A stretch of DNA of 64,000 nt, from contig JBNKJV010000002.1 in the NCBI GenBank assembly GCA_050291465.1, positions 216,415 to 280,414 of the forward strand, read 5' to 3'. Positions 9,637 to 17,367 of this stretch are shown one piece after another (position 1 is the stretch's first letter; each line of letters starts with the position of its first letter). The notes beneath the pieces were generated by a model. The model made no database searches and was not told the DNA's origin. It worked only from the letters and a program-made list of their open reading frames with translations. Source of the DNA: CBFDBF01 sp050291465. GTDB taxonomy: Bacteria; Pseudomonadota; Gammaproteobacteria; Chromatiales; Chromatiaceae. Position numbers and translations under genes: made by a program.

Positions 9637-10320
9637 CTACCCGGGATACGCCTTCGGGAGGTGGTGTTTTGCGCAAATTTCTTCCAGACAGCACACCTCA
9701 CAGCGGGGTTTGCGACCGGCGCATGCCTCTTTGGCATGTCGCACCAACAGAGCATGGTATTCGTTGTAACGTCTAACATGGGGGCCGAGGGCCGATTCGA
9801 AGCCGGCCCGCAATAACTCATAGTCTTCATCCCCTTGCGCCAATCCCAGCCGGTAAAAGATGCGGCGGGTATAGGCGTCGATAACGAACACCGGACGCTC
9901 AAACGCATAAAGCAGCATATCGTCCGCTGTTTCCGGCCCGACGCCCTTTACCGATAGCAGCGCCTTCCGCAGGGCAACGGTATTCATCTCCCGCAGGGCG
10001 CACTCGCCGCCGTTCTCGATCAGAAAAGCACAAAAAGCCTGGAGCCGTTCCGCTTTAACGTTGAAATATCCCGCGGGACGGATCAACTCCGCCAGACGTG
10101 CTTGGGGAACAGTAGGCAAATCCCGAAAAGAGAGCACACCCGCATCCTGCAGATTCCGGATGGCCCGCTCCACATTGGACCAGGCGGTATTCTGGGTAAG
10201 GATGGCGCCGATCATCACTTCGAACGCGCTCTCCGCCGGCCACCAGTCCTGACGGCCGTAACGGCCCAACAACAGATCAAATACCCGCAGCAGCTCCTCG
10301 CGGGAGGGGGAAAAACTCAT
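9637..10320 (-). CDS. HhH-GPD DNA glycosylase with [4Fe-4S] cluster, probably monofunctional
   Basis: 227-residue member of the endonuclease III superfamily for base-excision repair. The helix-hairpin-helix is GVGPETADD (126-134), followed by the catalytic Asp148 in FVIDAYTRR. Four cysteines spaced C-x6-C-x2-C-x5-C (200, 207, 210, 216) form the iron-sulfur site. The lysine used by Nth for its lyase step (GVGRKTAN in E. coli) is replaced by Glu130. The enzyme is therefore expected to remove damaged bases without cutting the strand, as in MagIII/Mig-type alkylpurine or thymine glycosylases. The substrate cannot be read from the sequence. Its start overlaps the stop of rluB by 4 bases, so it is in the same operon. 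Confidence 0.85.
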   Translation of the reverse strand: MSFSPSREELLRVFDLLLGRYGRQDWWPAESAFEVMIGAILTQNTAWSNVERAIRNLQDAGVLSFRDLPTVPQARLAELIRPAGYFNVKAERLQAFCAFLIENGGECALREMNTVALRKALLSVKGVGPETADDMLLYAFERPVFVIDAYTRRIFYRLGLAQGDEDYELLRAGFESALGPHVRRYNEYHALLVRHAKEACAGRKPRCEVCCLEEICAKHHLPKAYPG

Positions 10321-11189
10321 CGTCTCCTTGATCTCCCGGGGACCGGTTGCCGCGGCCGCCTGGCGCCCTCCGTTTTCCGCCCCGCTGTTTTCCCACGACC
10401 GGCTTTAGGTCTTCCCGTTCTCTGCCGGGGTTTCAGCCCCACGGTCTCCAACAACTGCCTGTTTTCCTCCGGGGTCGCTTCCCGCCAACGCCCGGCCAGC
10501 AGCCGGCTGTCGAGCATCACCGGTCCGAAACGGACCCGCTTGAGGCGATTGACCTTGGCGCCCACCGCCTCCCAGAGACGGCGTACCTCCCGGTTTCTAC
10601 CCTCCATGATGACCACATGGAACCAGCGGTTGGCACCCTCGCCCCCGGATTCCACGATCTCCTCGAATCGGGCGGGGCCGTCTTCCAGTTCCACACCATG
10701 GACCAGCCGTTGAAGTTGTTCTTCCCCCACCTCGCCCAGTACACGAACGGCGTACTCCCGCTCGATGGGACGGGCGGGATGCATCAGGCGATTGGCCAGC
10801 TCCCCGTCGGTAGTGAAAAGCAGCAGACCGCTGCTGTTGATATCAAGGCGCCCCACTGCGATCCAACGCCCCCGACGCAGTTTGGGTAACCGTTTGAACA
10901 CCGTGGGCCGTCCTTCGGGGTCGAAACGTGTGACCAGTTCTCCCTCGGGTTTGTTATAGAGGATAACCCGGCGTTCCACGTCCTCCACCTGCCCTGCCCG
11001 GATACGCCGATCATCGATCTGGATGAGGTCCTGCGGATGCACCTTGTCGCCCAGGCGCGCGATCTTCCCGTTAACCCGTATCCGGCCGGCCTCGATCCAA
11101 CGCTCGATCTCCCTACGGGAACCAAACCCGGCATTAGCGAGCAGCTTTTGCAGCCGCTCGCCTCCGGCGGTCGCGCGACCGTCACCCAT
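10317..11189 (-). CDS. rluB: 23S rRNA pseudouridine synthase RluB
   Basis: Isomerises a uridine (U2605 in E. coli) of 23S rRNA. 290 residues: an S4 RNA-binding domain at about 12-60, then the RsuA/RluB catalytic domain with Asp116 in GRLDINSSGLLLFT. A basic, low-complexity tail from about 255 (rich in Arg, Lys, Gly, Pro) is typical of RluB and longer than in RsuA. It overlaps scpB upstream by 8 bases and the glycosylase downstream by 4. scpA-scpB-rluB is a very common gene order. RluB is favoured over RluE/RluF by context and tail; sequence alone supports the family. Confidence 0.93.
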   Translation of the reverse strand: MGDGRATAGGERLQKLLANAGFGSRREIERWIEAGRIRVNGKIARLGDKVHPQDLIQIDDRRIRAGQVEDVERRVILYNKPEGELVTRFDPEGRPTVFKRLPKLRRGRWIAVGRLDINSSGLLLFTTDGELANRLMHPARPIEREYAVRVLGEVGEEQLQRLVHGVELEDGPARFEEIVESGGEGANRWFHVVIMEGRNREVRRLWEAVGAKVNRLKRVRFGPVMLDSRLLAGRWREATPEENRQLLETVGLKPRQRTGRPKAGRGKTAGRKTEGARRPRQPVPGRSRRR

Positions 11190-11997
11190 GGGTGACGTCT
11201 GTCTCCTCTTCCGTCCCGCTTTCCGGACCGCTCAGGCCTTCGGTATCTTCCCCGGATTGATCCATCCCGGCCGTGTCCTCCGCGGATACCGGTTGTTCCT
11301 CCTCCACTACAACCTCCGGGGTGACCGACGCTTCGGAATCGGTACCTTGCGCGACCTCGTCGGTAGCGGATTCGGTCCCTTCCTTTTCCACTGCGGCCAA
11401 CCCCTCTTCAGAAGCCGACTGTTGTTCTTCTTCCGGACTGACTTCCAGTTCCAGCTCGCAGTTGATGGAATCCAGATCCTTTATCTCGGCAAGGGTGGGC
11501 AACTCTTCCAATCCCTTCAGACCGAAGTAGTTCAGAAATTCCCGGGTAGTGGCCAGCAATGCCGGCTTTCCCGGGACATCCCGGTGACCCACCTCGCGAA
11601 CCCATTCCCGTTCCATCAGCGTCTTGACGATGTTGCTGCTGACGCTCACTCCGCGGATATCCTCAATCTCGCCGCGGGTGATGGGTTGACGGTAAGCAAT
11701 CAGCGCCAGTGTCTCCAATAAGGCTCTGGAATACCGCGGCGGGCGCTCCTCCCAGAGACGGGATATCCAGGGTGAAAAATCCGCCCGCACGTTAATGCGG
11801 AATCCGCTGCCGACCTCCACCAGTTGAATGGCCCGTCCTTCATACTCCGCTCCCAGTTCCGCCAGCGCCTCGCGCACCGTTTTTCGCTCCGGTCTCTCGT
11901 CCGGCAGAAACAGTTCCAGCAGATTATCGATGCTTAGGGGGCCGCCCGCTGCCAGCAGGGCGCCCTCTACGATATGTTTGATTTTTTGCTCTACCAA
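11182..11997 (-). CDS. scpB: Segregation and condensation protein B
   Basis: Non-SMC subunit of the Smc-ScpAB condensin; dimerises through winged helices and binds ScpA. The conserved part is residues 1 to about 180 (IVEGALLAAGGPLSIDNLLELF, ALLETLALIAYRQPITR, GVSVSSNIVKTL; the first is an approximate block at 9-30). From about 185 to the end there is a long Glu/Ser/Thr-rich acidic tail of some 85 residues, common in gammaproteobacterial ScpB but variable and probably disordered. It overlaps rluB by 8 bases. A 72-base gap filled with short repeats separates it from scpA. smc is 13.6 kb downstream in this window. Confidence 0.94.
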   Translation of the reverse strand: MVEQKIKHIVEGALLAAGGPLSIDNLLELFLPDERPERKTVREALAELGAEYEGRAIQLVEVGSGFRINVRADFSPWISRLWEERPPRYSRALLETLALIAYRQPITRGEIEDIRGVSVSSNIVKTLMEREWVREVGHRDVPGKPALLATTREFLNYFGLKGLEELPTLAEIKDLDSINCELELEVSPEEEQQSASEEGLAAVEKEGTESATDEVAQGTDSEASVTPEVVVEEEQPVSAEDTAGMDQSGEDTEGLSGPESGTEEETDVTHG

Positions 11998-12004
11998 GGT
12001 TATT

Positions 12005-12083
12005 CCTTTTGAAGTTTTCAGTAATCAGTTTTCAGTTCACAGTAACTGACGACTGTTGACTGATGACTGTTAACTGGTAACTG
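12005..12083. repeat. Degenerate heptamer repeat tract between scpB and scpA
   Basis: The stretch is built from imperfect 6-8-base units related to CAGTTAAC/TCAGTAAC/GACTGTT. The same unit family appears at 16917-16940 and 31101-31240. It runs into the 3' end of scpA: the last codons of that gene (Ala-Val-Thr-Ser-stop) lie within repeat units. It is not a CRISPR, since the units are too short and there are no spacers. Confidence 0.75.
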
Positions 12084-12891
12084 CTTTCACATGTATCTCC
12101 CCGAACGGTTCCGCCTGGACCATTTCGATGAGTGAGTCCTTCAACAGTTCCAGGATGGCCAGGAAGGTCACCACCACGCCCAGTTTGCCCTCTTCCAGAG
12201 TAAAAAGTTCAATAAAGGCGGTGAAGGTGTCGCCGCCGACCCGGTCCAGGATCTGCGACATCCGTTCACGCATGGAGAGAGGTTCCAGTTGCACATGGTG
12301 CTGGGAGAACAGTTCGGCCCGATGCATCACCTCCCGCATGGCGAATATAAGATCGCGCAGCTCCACATCCGGATGACGCCGTTCCACGGTCCTCTCCGGG
12401 ACATCCACCTCGGTCTGAAACAGATCCCTTCCCAAACGCGGCAAGGCGTCGAGATCCTCCGCCGCCTGCTTATAGCGTTCGTACTCCTGCAGGCGCCGGA
12501 TCAGTTCCGCCCGCGGATCCTCTTCCTCGCCCTCCGTCTCTTCGTGCCGCGGCAGGAGCATACGGGATTTGATCTCCGCCAACATGGCGGCCATCACCAG
12601 ATATTCCGCCGCCAGCTCCAACCGGATTTCCTTCATGAGATCCACGTACTCCATGTATTGGGCGGTGATCTGGGCAATGGGGATATCCAGAATATCCAGA
12701 TTCTGGCGCTTGATCAGATAAAGCAGAAGGTCCAACGGACCCTCAAAGGCGTCCAGAAACACCTCCAGGGCATCGGGTGGAATATAGAGATCCTTGGGCA
12801 GGGTCGACCAGGGCTCGCCCTGGACCACCGCAAACGGCATCTCCTCCTGCTCCGGGTGGGATTCCTGCAGATTGTGTTCAGTCTCACTCAT
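12070..12891 (-). CDS. scpA: Segregation and condensation protein A
   Basis: Kleisin subunit that bridges the Smc head domains. 273 residues. The N-terminal kleisin region shows LDAFEGPLDLLLYLIKRQNLDILDIPIAQIT-type sequence (about residues 47-77), the family hallmark. The middle is acidic and poorly conserved, and the C-terminal winged helix has VVTFLAILELLKDSLI (about 241-256). The start MSETEHNLQE lies 3 bases after the trpS stop, so trpS-scpA are probably co-transcribed. The last few residues are encoded by a dispersed repeat that has grown into the gene end. Confidence 0.95.
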   Translation of the reverse strand: MSETEHNLQESHPEQEEMPFAVVQGEPWSTLPKDLYIPPDALEVFLDAFEGPLDLLLYLIKRQNLDILDIPIAQITAQYMEYVDLMKEIRLELAAEYLVMAAMLAEIKSRMLLPRHEETEGEEEDPRAELIRRLQEYERYKQAAEDLDALPRLGRDLFQTEVDVPERTVERRHPDVELRDLIFAMREVMHRAELFSQHHVQLEPLSMRERMSQILDRVGGDTFTAFIELFTLEEGKLGVVVTFLAILELLKDSLIEMVQAEPFGEIHVKAVTS

Positions 12892-12894
12892 GGT

Positions 12895-14112
12895 TCAGCG
12901 ATAGTACAACGACATGGCCTGCCGTACCTCATCAAGGGTGTCCTGTGCCATATCCCGCGCCTCCTCGCACCCTTCCGCGATGATGTTGCGCACCAGTTCC
13001 GGCTGCTCCTCGAATTCCCGCGCCCGTTCCTGTATGGGATTGAGTTCCCGCAGCACTTCGTCGATTACCGTCTGTTTACACTCGATACAACCGATGCCGG
13101 CGGTGCGGCAGCCTTCCTGCACCCAGTTTTTGACGGAATCATCGGAATAGATCTTGTGAAATTCCCAGACCGGGCACTTTTCCGGATCACCCGGATCGTT
13201 GCGGCGCACCCGACTGGGATCTGTGGGCATGGTGCGCAAGGCGTTTTCCACCACCTCCGGCTCATCCCGCAGGGCGATGGTATTGCCGTAGGATTTGGAC
13301 ATCTTCTGTCCGTCCAGCCCGGGCATCTTGGAGGCCTTGGTCAACAGGGGCTGCGGTTCAGGCAGGATAATGCGGCCACCCCCCTCGAGATAGCCGAAAA
13401 GCCTTTCCTTGTCGCCCACCGTCAGGTTCTGCTGTCCCTCCAACAGGGCGCGGGCGGCGGCCAGGGCTTCCTGGTCCCCCTGCTCCTGGTAGGCCTTGCG
13501 ATAACCCGTATAGAGCTTGGCGTTCTTCTTACCCATCTTCTTCACCGCCTGCTCCGCGGCTTCTTCGAAACCCGCCTCCCGGCCATAGATATGATTGAAG
13601 CGGCGCGCCACTTCGCGAGTAAGCTCCACATGCGCCACCTGGTCTTCCCCCACCGGTACCAGGCCCGCCTTGTAGATCAGGATATCCGCGGACTGCAGCA
13701 GCGGATAACCGAGAAAGCCATAGGTGGCGAGATCCTTCTCCTTGAGTTTTTCCTGTTGATCCTTATAGCTGGGCACCCGTTCCAGCCATCCCAGTGGAGT
13801 GATCATGGACAGCAGCAGATGGAATTCCGCGTGTTCCGGCACCAGGGACTGGATAAAAAGCTTCGCTTCCCCGGGATTGACCCCGGCCGCCATCCAGTCG
13901 ATCACCATCTCCCAGACGCTCTCCTGGATGATGCCGGGATCGTCATAGTGGGTGGTCAGGGCATGCCAGTCGGCAACGAAGAAGAAACATTCGTACTCAT
14001 GCTGAAGCTTGACCCAGTTCTTCAGTACGCCGTGATAATGGCCCAGATGAAGGCGGCCGGTGGGCCGCATTCCGGAAAGGACACGGGCGTGTTGCGCGGG
14101 GATGGGATTCAA
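12895..14112 (-). CDS. trpS: Tryptophanyl-tRNA synthetase
   Basis: Class I aminoacyl-tRNA synthetase that charges tRNA-Trp. 405 residues, longer than the ~334 of E. coli. The HIGH-type motif is TGRLHLGHYHG (18-28) and the KMSKS loop GQKMSKS lies near 270. The extra ~70 residues are an insertion between them, at about 160-240 (KKMGKKNAKLYTGYRKAYQE and onward), known from many Pseudomonas and Chromatiales enzymes. The N-terminal MNPIPAQHARVLSGMRPTG is typical of that long form. It is co-directional with scpA (3-base gap) and with the site-2 protease gene upstream (55-base gap). Confidence 0.95.
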   Translation of the reverse strand: MNPIPAQHARVLSGMRPTGRLHLGHYHGVLKNWVKLQHEYECFFFVADWHALTTHYDDPGIIQESVWEMVIDWMAAGVNPGEAKLFIQSLVPEHAEFHLLLSMITPLGWLERVPSYKDQQEKLKEKDLATYGFLGYPLLQSADILIYKAGLVPVGEDQVAHVELTREVARRFNHIYGREAGFEEAAEQAVKKMGKKNAKLYTGYRKAYQEQGDQEALAAARALLEGQQNLTVGDKERLFGYLEGGGRIILPEPQPLLTKASKMPGLDGQKMSKSYGNTIALRDEPEVVENALRTMPTDPSRVRRNDPGDPEKCPVWEFHKIYSDDSVKNWVQEGCRTAGIGCIECKQTVIDEVLRELNPIQERAREFEEQPELVRNIIAEGCEEARDMAQDTLDEVRQAMSLYYR

Positions 14113-14167
14113 AATAGGGTTCCTCGGAGACTCAGCGAATATAAATATTTAAAACTTCAGTAACATT

Positions 14168-14824
14168 TCAACCGGCAGTCGGCAGTATCCCAACGATAAA
14201 ATCGATAATCGGAGACAGTACCGCCTCCGGGAGGCGGGTAGCCAAAAGAGCAATTACGATAAACACGCCGTAGGGCTCCAGGCGCAGGTAGGCGACCGAA
14301 TGACGGGGCGATAAAAAGATGTTTACCACCCGGCTGCCGTCCAACGGCGGGATGGGTACCAGATTGAGCACCATCAGGGCCACATTGAAAAACACCCCGA
14401 TTTCCCCCATGAAAGTCAGCGGCCCACCCACCCACTGGCTGAAAGGGTGTATCAATACGCCCACCTTGGCAACCAGCGACCAGATAACGGCCATCAGCAG
14501 ATTGGACATCGGGCCGGCGAAGGCCACGATACCCATATCCTTACGGGGATTCTTGAAATTCCGCCAATTCACCGGCACCGGCTTGGCCCAGCCGAACGGG
14601 AACCCTATAAACAGGAACGCCAGAATCGGTACCAGTATCGTGCCCAACGGATCGATGTGTCTAAGCGGGTTGAGAGAGATTCGACCCAGCATACGGGCGG
14701 TTTTGTCTCCGAGTTTGTCGGCCACCCAGGCGTGGGCCGCCTCGTGGACCGTGATGGCGAACACCATCGGGAGGACCATAACAGCGACCAAGGCGATTAT
14801 TGAGGAGGTATCCATGCTCTGCAT
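14168..14824 (-). CDS. Site-2 protease family zinc metallopeptidase (M50)
   Basis: 218-residue membrane protease. The zinc ligands HEAAH are at 27-31 inside the first helix, with the second motif NLVPIPPLDGSRV (about 155-167) supplying the third ligand Asp. Hydrophobic helices occupy most of the chain: near 8-30, 58-76, 96-120, 140-160 and 185-215. Members of this short S2P group, lacking PDZ domains, are common next to trpS and scpA, but their substrates are largely unknown. It lies 44 bases after yciO. Function beyond intramembrane proteolysis cannot be inferred. Confidence 0.9.
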   Translation of the reverse strand: MQSMDTSSIIALVAVMVLPMVFAITVHEAAHAWVADKLGDKTARMLGRISLNPLRHIDPLGTILVPILAFLFIGFPFGWAKPVPVNWRNFKNPRKDMGIVAFAGPMSNLLMAVIWSLVAKVGVLIHPFSQWVGGPLTFMGEIGVFFNVALMVLNLVPIPPLDGSRVVNIFLSPRHSVAYLRLEPYGVFIVIALLATRLPEAVLSPIIDFIVGILPTAG

Positions 14825-14868
14825 TACGGGATTATACCGATCCCTTGGGTAGTCGACACGCCATCTGG

Positions 14869-15492
14869 CTATTCCTCGAACAAGCTGACATCGCCCTTGC
14901 CCCTGCGGGCCACCACCGGGCTTTCCTCGTCCAGGATCACCACCGTTGTGGGCTCGAATCCGCAGTAACCGCCGTCAATCACCAGATCCACCTCATGACC
15001 GAGGATATCGCGCATCTCGTAGGGATCGGTCATGGGCAGCTCCTCCCCCGGCAGGATCAGGGTGGAACTCATCAGAGGCTCCCCCAGTTCCTCCAGCAGC
15101 GCCAGGGCGATGGCGTTGTCGGGGATACGGATACCGATGGTCTTGCGCCGCTCGTTCTGCAGCCGCCGGGGCACCTGCTTGGTGGCCTTGTGGATAAAGG
15201 TATAAGGACCGGGGGTGAGGGTCTTCAGCAGGCGATACTGCTGATTCCCCACCCGGGCATAGTTGGCGATCTCCGACAGATCCCGGCAGACCAGGGTGAA
15301 GTTGTGCTTCTCATCCAGACGGCGAATAGCGGAGATCCGATCCATCGCCCGTTTATTACCCATCTGGCAGCCCAGGGCGTAGCTGGAATCGGTCGGGTAG
15401 ATGATCAATCCCCCCTGCCTGATGATCTCCACGGCCTGGTGAATCAGACGCGGCTGGGGATTGTCCGGATGAATCTGGAAAAACTGGGCCAT
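14869..15492 (-). CDS. yciO: YciO/YrdC/Sua5-family protein
   Basis: 207 residues starting MAQFFQIHPDNPQPRL, matching YciO of E. coli (MSQFFYIHPDNPQQRL). The whole chain is the YrdC/Sua5 fold: AVEIIRQGGLIIYPTDSSYALGC-type block near 21-43, then KHNFTLVC, a basic PRRLQNERRKTIGIRIPDN stretch near 107-125 and the SSTLILPGE loop. TsaC/Sua5 makes threonylcarbamoyl-AMP for tRNA t6A. YciO is the paralogue, with weaker or different activity, so the t6A role should not be assumed. It is 22 bases after the PHP-domain gene, the same pairing (yciO-yciV) as in E. coli. Confidence 0.9.
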   Translation of the reverse strand: MAQFFQIHPDNPQPRLIHQAVEIIRQGGLIIYPTDSSYALGCQMGNKRAMDRISAIRRLDEKHNFTLVCRDLSEIANYARVGNQQYRLLKTLTPGPYTFIHKATKQVPRRLQNERRKTIGIRIPDNAIALALLEELGEPLMSSTLILPGEELPMTDPYEMRDILGHEVDLVIDGGYCGFEPTTVVILDEESPVVARRGKGDVSLFEE

Positions 15493-15514
15493 GGCGTTTA
15501 AACGGCGAACTCAT

Positions 15515-16372
15515 CTACGCGGAAAGCGCGATCCCCCGCTCCAGCCAGTCGTGCCATACCGGTTTCAGGCCTTCCGGCAGGATTGCCAGCCGTCCGAGGT
15601 CGATCCAGGGGGTTTCACGGCCATGGTAATCTGAACCCGCCGAGGCCAGCAGGCCGAACTTTCGCGCCAGGCGGGCCATATTGCTAATCTCCTCATGATT
15701 GTGACTGCCGGATATGACCTCCAGCCCGTCACCGCCGACCTCGGTGAACGCCTCCACAAGCCTGTTCAGTTTGGTGTTGCTCAGAGGGTAAGCGGCGGGG
15801 TGGGCGATAATCGCCTGGCCCCCGGCCGCGTGGATCCAGGAAACCGCCTCTCCCAGTTCGGCCCACTCGCCCGCCACGTATCCCGGTTTGCCCTGCCCCA
15901 GGTAGCGCTGGAACACTTTGCGCCTATCCTTGACGTAGCCTTCTTCCAGCAGAAACCGGGCGAAATGGCTACGGCCGATGAGACGGCCGTTGGAGAGCGC
16001 CCGGGCACCGGCGTAGGCACCCTCGATACCCTGTTTCTCCAGCCTGCGTCCTATCTCCTCGGCCCGGTCCTGGCGCACCTTCTGCAGATACCGCAAACCG
16101 TTACGCAACGCCACGCAGCCCGTTTCCACCCCCAGTCCGACGATGTGGACCAGATGACGGTTCCAGGTGACGGAGATCTCCACCCCCGGCACCAGGGCGA
16201 TACCGGCTGAGACCGCAGCGGTGGTGGCCTCCTCGATTCCGTCCAGGGTGTCGTGATCGGTCAGCGCCAGCACCTCGATCCCGGCCTGACCGGCCTTGCG
16301 CACCAGTTCTGCGGGCGTCAGGGTACCGTCCGACGCAGTAGAGTGTGAATGTAGATCATAAACTGAATACAT
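15515..16372 (-). CDS. PHP-domain phosphoesterase, RNase AM (YciV/TrpH) family
   Basis: 285 residues. Metal-binding PHP motifs are DLHSHSTASDGTLTP (6-20), LTDHDTLDG (near 37-45), PGVEIS and a C-terminal GSDYHG. This matches the YciV/TrpH family. The E. coli member is a 5'-3' exonuclease that trims 5S, 16S and 23S rRNA ends and acts on 3',5'-pAp. It precedes yciO by 22 bases and diverges from yciI, so the three E. coli 'yci' relatives stay together here, away from any trp operon. The molecular role is transferred from the family. Confidence 0.88.
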   Translation of the reverse strand: MYSVYDLHSHSTASDGTLTPAELVRKAGQAGIEVLALTDHDTLDGIEEATTAAVSAGIALVPGVEISVTWNRHLVHIVGLGVETGCVALRNGLRYLQKVRQDRAEEIGRRLEKQGIEGAYAGARALSNGRLIGRSHFARFLLEEGYVKDRRKVFQRYLGQGKPGYVAGEWAELGEAVSWIHAAGGQAIIAHPAAYPLSNTKLNRLVEAFTEVGGDGLEVISGSHNHEEISNMARLARKFGLLASAGSDYHGRETPWIDLGRLAILPEGLKPVWHDWLERGIALSA

Positions 16373-16577
16373 CGAATCATTTTACCTTAAACCCGTCATA
16401 CTTGGTCAGATTGTTGTCCGCAAATCCGGTTTTAGCCCCACTGTTGTGGTACTGTGACGCTTCCCGGCCCCGTCCTCACCCTTTTTAACGGGGACCCGCG
16501 AACGGGGCCTGCCAACCAGACGTGACAGGGGTATATTTCCTATGATCCCTGTCGGCCGACAAGAGGGGGAAATGAGG

Positions 16578-16877
16578 ATGTTTTACGCCATCATGGGAAC
16601 AGACCGGGAGGATAGTCTGGATGCGAGAATGCGGGCACGCCCGGAACACCTGCAGCGTATCCAGGCCCTGCAGCGGGAAGGACGCCTGTTACTGGCCGGC
16701 CCGCATCCGGCCATCGACAGCGAGGACCCGGGACCGACCGGTTTCAGCGGCAGTCTGATCGTGGCGGAATTTCCCGATCTGGAAAGCGCGAAAGAGTGGG
16801 CGAACAGCGATCCCTATACCCTGACGGGGGTGTACGCCAGCGTCTCCGTGAAACCGTTCAAAAAGGTGCTGCCATAG
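16578..16877 (+). CDS. yciI: YciI family protein
   Basis: 99 residues from MFYAIMGTDR, a ferredoxin-like small fold. Characteristic blocks are SLDARMRARPEHLQRIQ, GRLLLAGPHPAIDSEDPG and the end SVKPFKKVLP, all nearly as in E. coli YciI. The His-Asp pair thought to form the family's active site is within GPHPAIDSED. An ATG six bases earlier and a longer start at 16542 are possible; 16578 is chosen by alignment to the family and by GAGGGGG eight bases upstream. The biochemical role in bacteria is unknown, although related folds are dehydrochlorinases. It converges on the small gene at 16946. Confidence 0.9.
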   Translation: MFYAIMGTDREDSLDARMRARPEHLQRIQALQREGRLLLAGPHPAIDSEDPGPTGFSGSLIVAEFPDLESAKEWANSDPYTLTGVYASVSVKPFKKVLP

Positions 16878-16891
16878 AGTTGACAAAAAAG

Positions 16892-16909
16892 ACGGCGGGC
16901 ACAGCCCGC
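16892..16909. repeat. Dispersed palindrome GGCGGGCACAGCCCGCC
   Basis: A perfect 7-bp stem (GGCGGGC / GCCCGCC) with a 3-base loop, preceded by a run of A and followed by CTAC. An identical copy lies at 41703-41720. Both lie between convergent genes, where they could fold in either transcript. REP-like repeat; terminator function is inference. Confidence 0.75.
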
Positions 16910-16916
16910 CCTACGA

Positions 16917-16940
16917 ACTGATAACTGATAACTGATAACT
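16917..16940. repeat. Heptamer tandem repeat (AACTGAT)n
   Basis: Three adjoining AACTGAT units followed by the partial unit AACTAC, eight bases after the palindrome at 16892. It belongs to the same repeat family as 12005-12083 and 31101-31240. Confidence 0.85.
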
Positions 16941-16945
16941 ACAAA

Positions 16946-17224
16946 TTATTCCTCTTCTTCGGACAGCTTCCTACCAATATCGGAAACCGGTACGACCTTT
17001 ACCGCTTGCGGCTCATCCTTGTAATAAGGCCGCTCCCTGGCGGCACCCGCCTCGTCCGCAAGTTCCCTTTCGCGTAATGCGATCAATTTGAGACAATCCC
17101 GGACATCCTCGATGGTCTGTTCGGAAAGGGGGCTTGGGCTTCCAGGAGGTGGAGTAATATCCCTTATGACGCTGGTCAGTACCTTGCGCATAACCATCAG
17201 GATATCTCTTTCTTTACAGGACAT
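16946..17224 (-). CDS. Conserved small protein of unknown function
   Basis: 92 residues from MSCKERDILMVMRKVL. The chosen ATG follows GAGGTGAAC, a strong ribosome site, whereas the longer reading from 17302 has none. The first half is helical and amphipathic (VMRKVLTSVIRD). A proline-rich turn TPPPGSPSPLSEQ follows, then a helix with CLKLIALRERELADEAGA, and a charged end SEEEE. I recognise a resemblance to short proteins often mis-named as segregation/condensation proteins in gammaproteobacteria, but cannot assign a function. It has no signal peptide or membrane segment. It is convergent with yciI and divergent from nothing close; the sensor kinase downstream starts on the same strand 2.7 kb away. 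Confidence 0.75.
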   Translation of the reverse strand: MSCKERDILMVMRKVLTSVIRDITPPPGSPSPLSEQTIEDVRDCLKLIALRERELADEAGAARERPYYKDEPQAVKVVPVSDIGRKLSEEEE

Positions 17225-17367
17225 GTTCACCTCACAGCGGTAAAAAAATGGGGACCTTGCATAACCCCCATGATTATTCCTTTCTTTCCCTGATTCAACC
17301 ATACCCGCATCAGGGAAGCTCTGAAGCGTTGATTTGCCCGAAGTTCCACTGTTTGCGTATCGGCCGG

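Noticed and set aside
12289..14163. Very long open frame (about 620 codons) on the plus strand opposite trpS and scpA
   Set aside because: It lies wholly antisense to two clear genes, has no ribosome site and no recognisable domain; long antisense frames are common in GC-rich genes.
16917..16940. Short tandem repeats as a CRISPR array
   Set aside because: Units are 7 bases with no spacers and no cas genes in the window.
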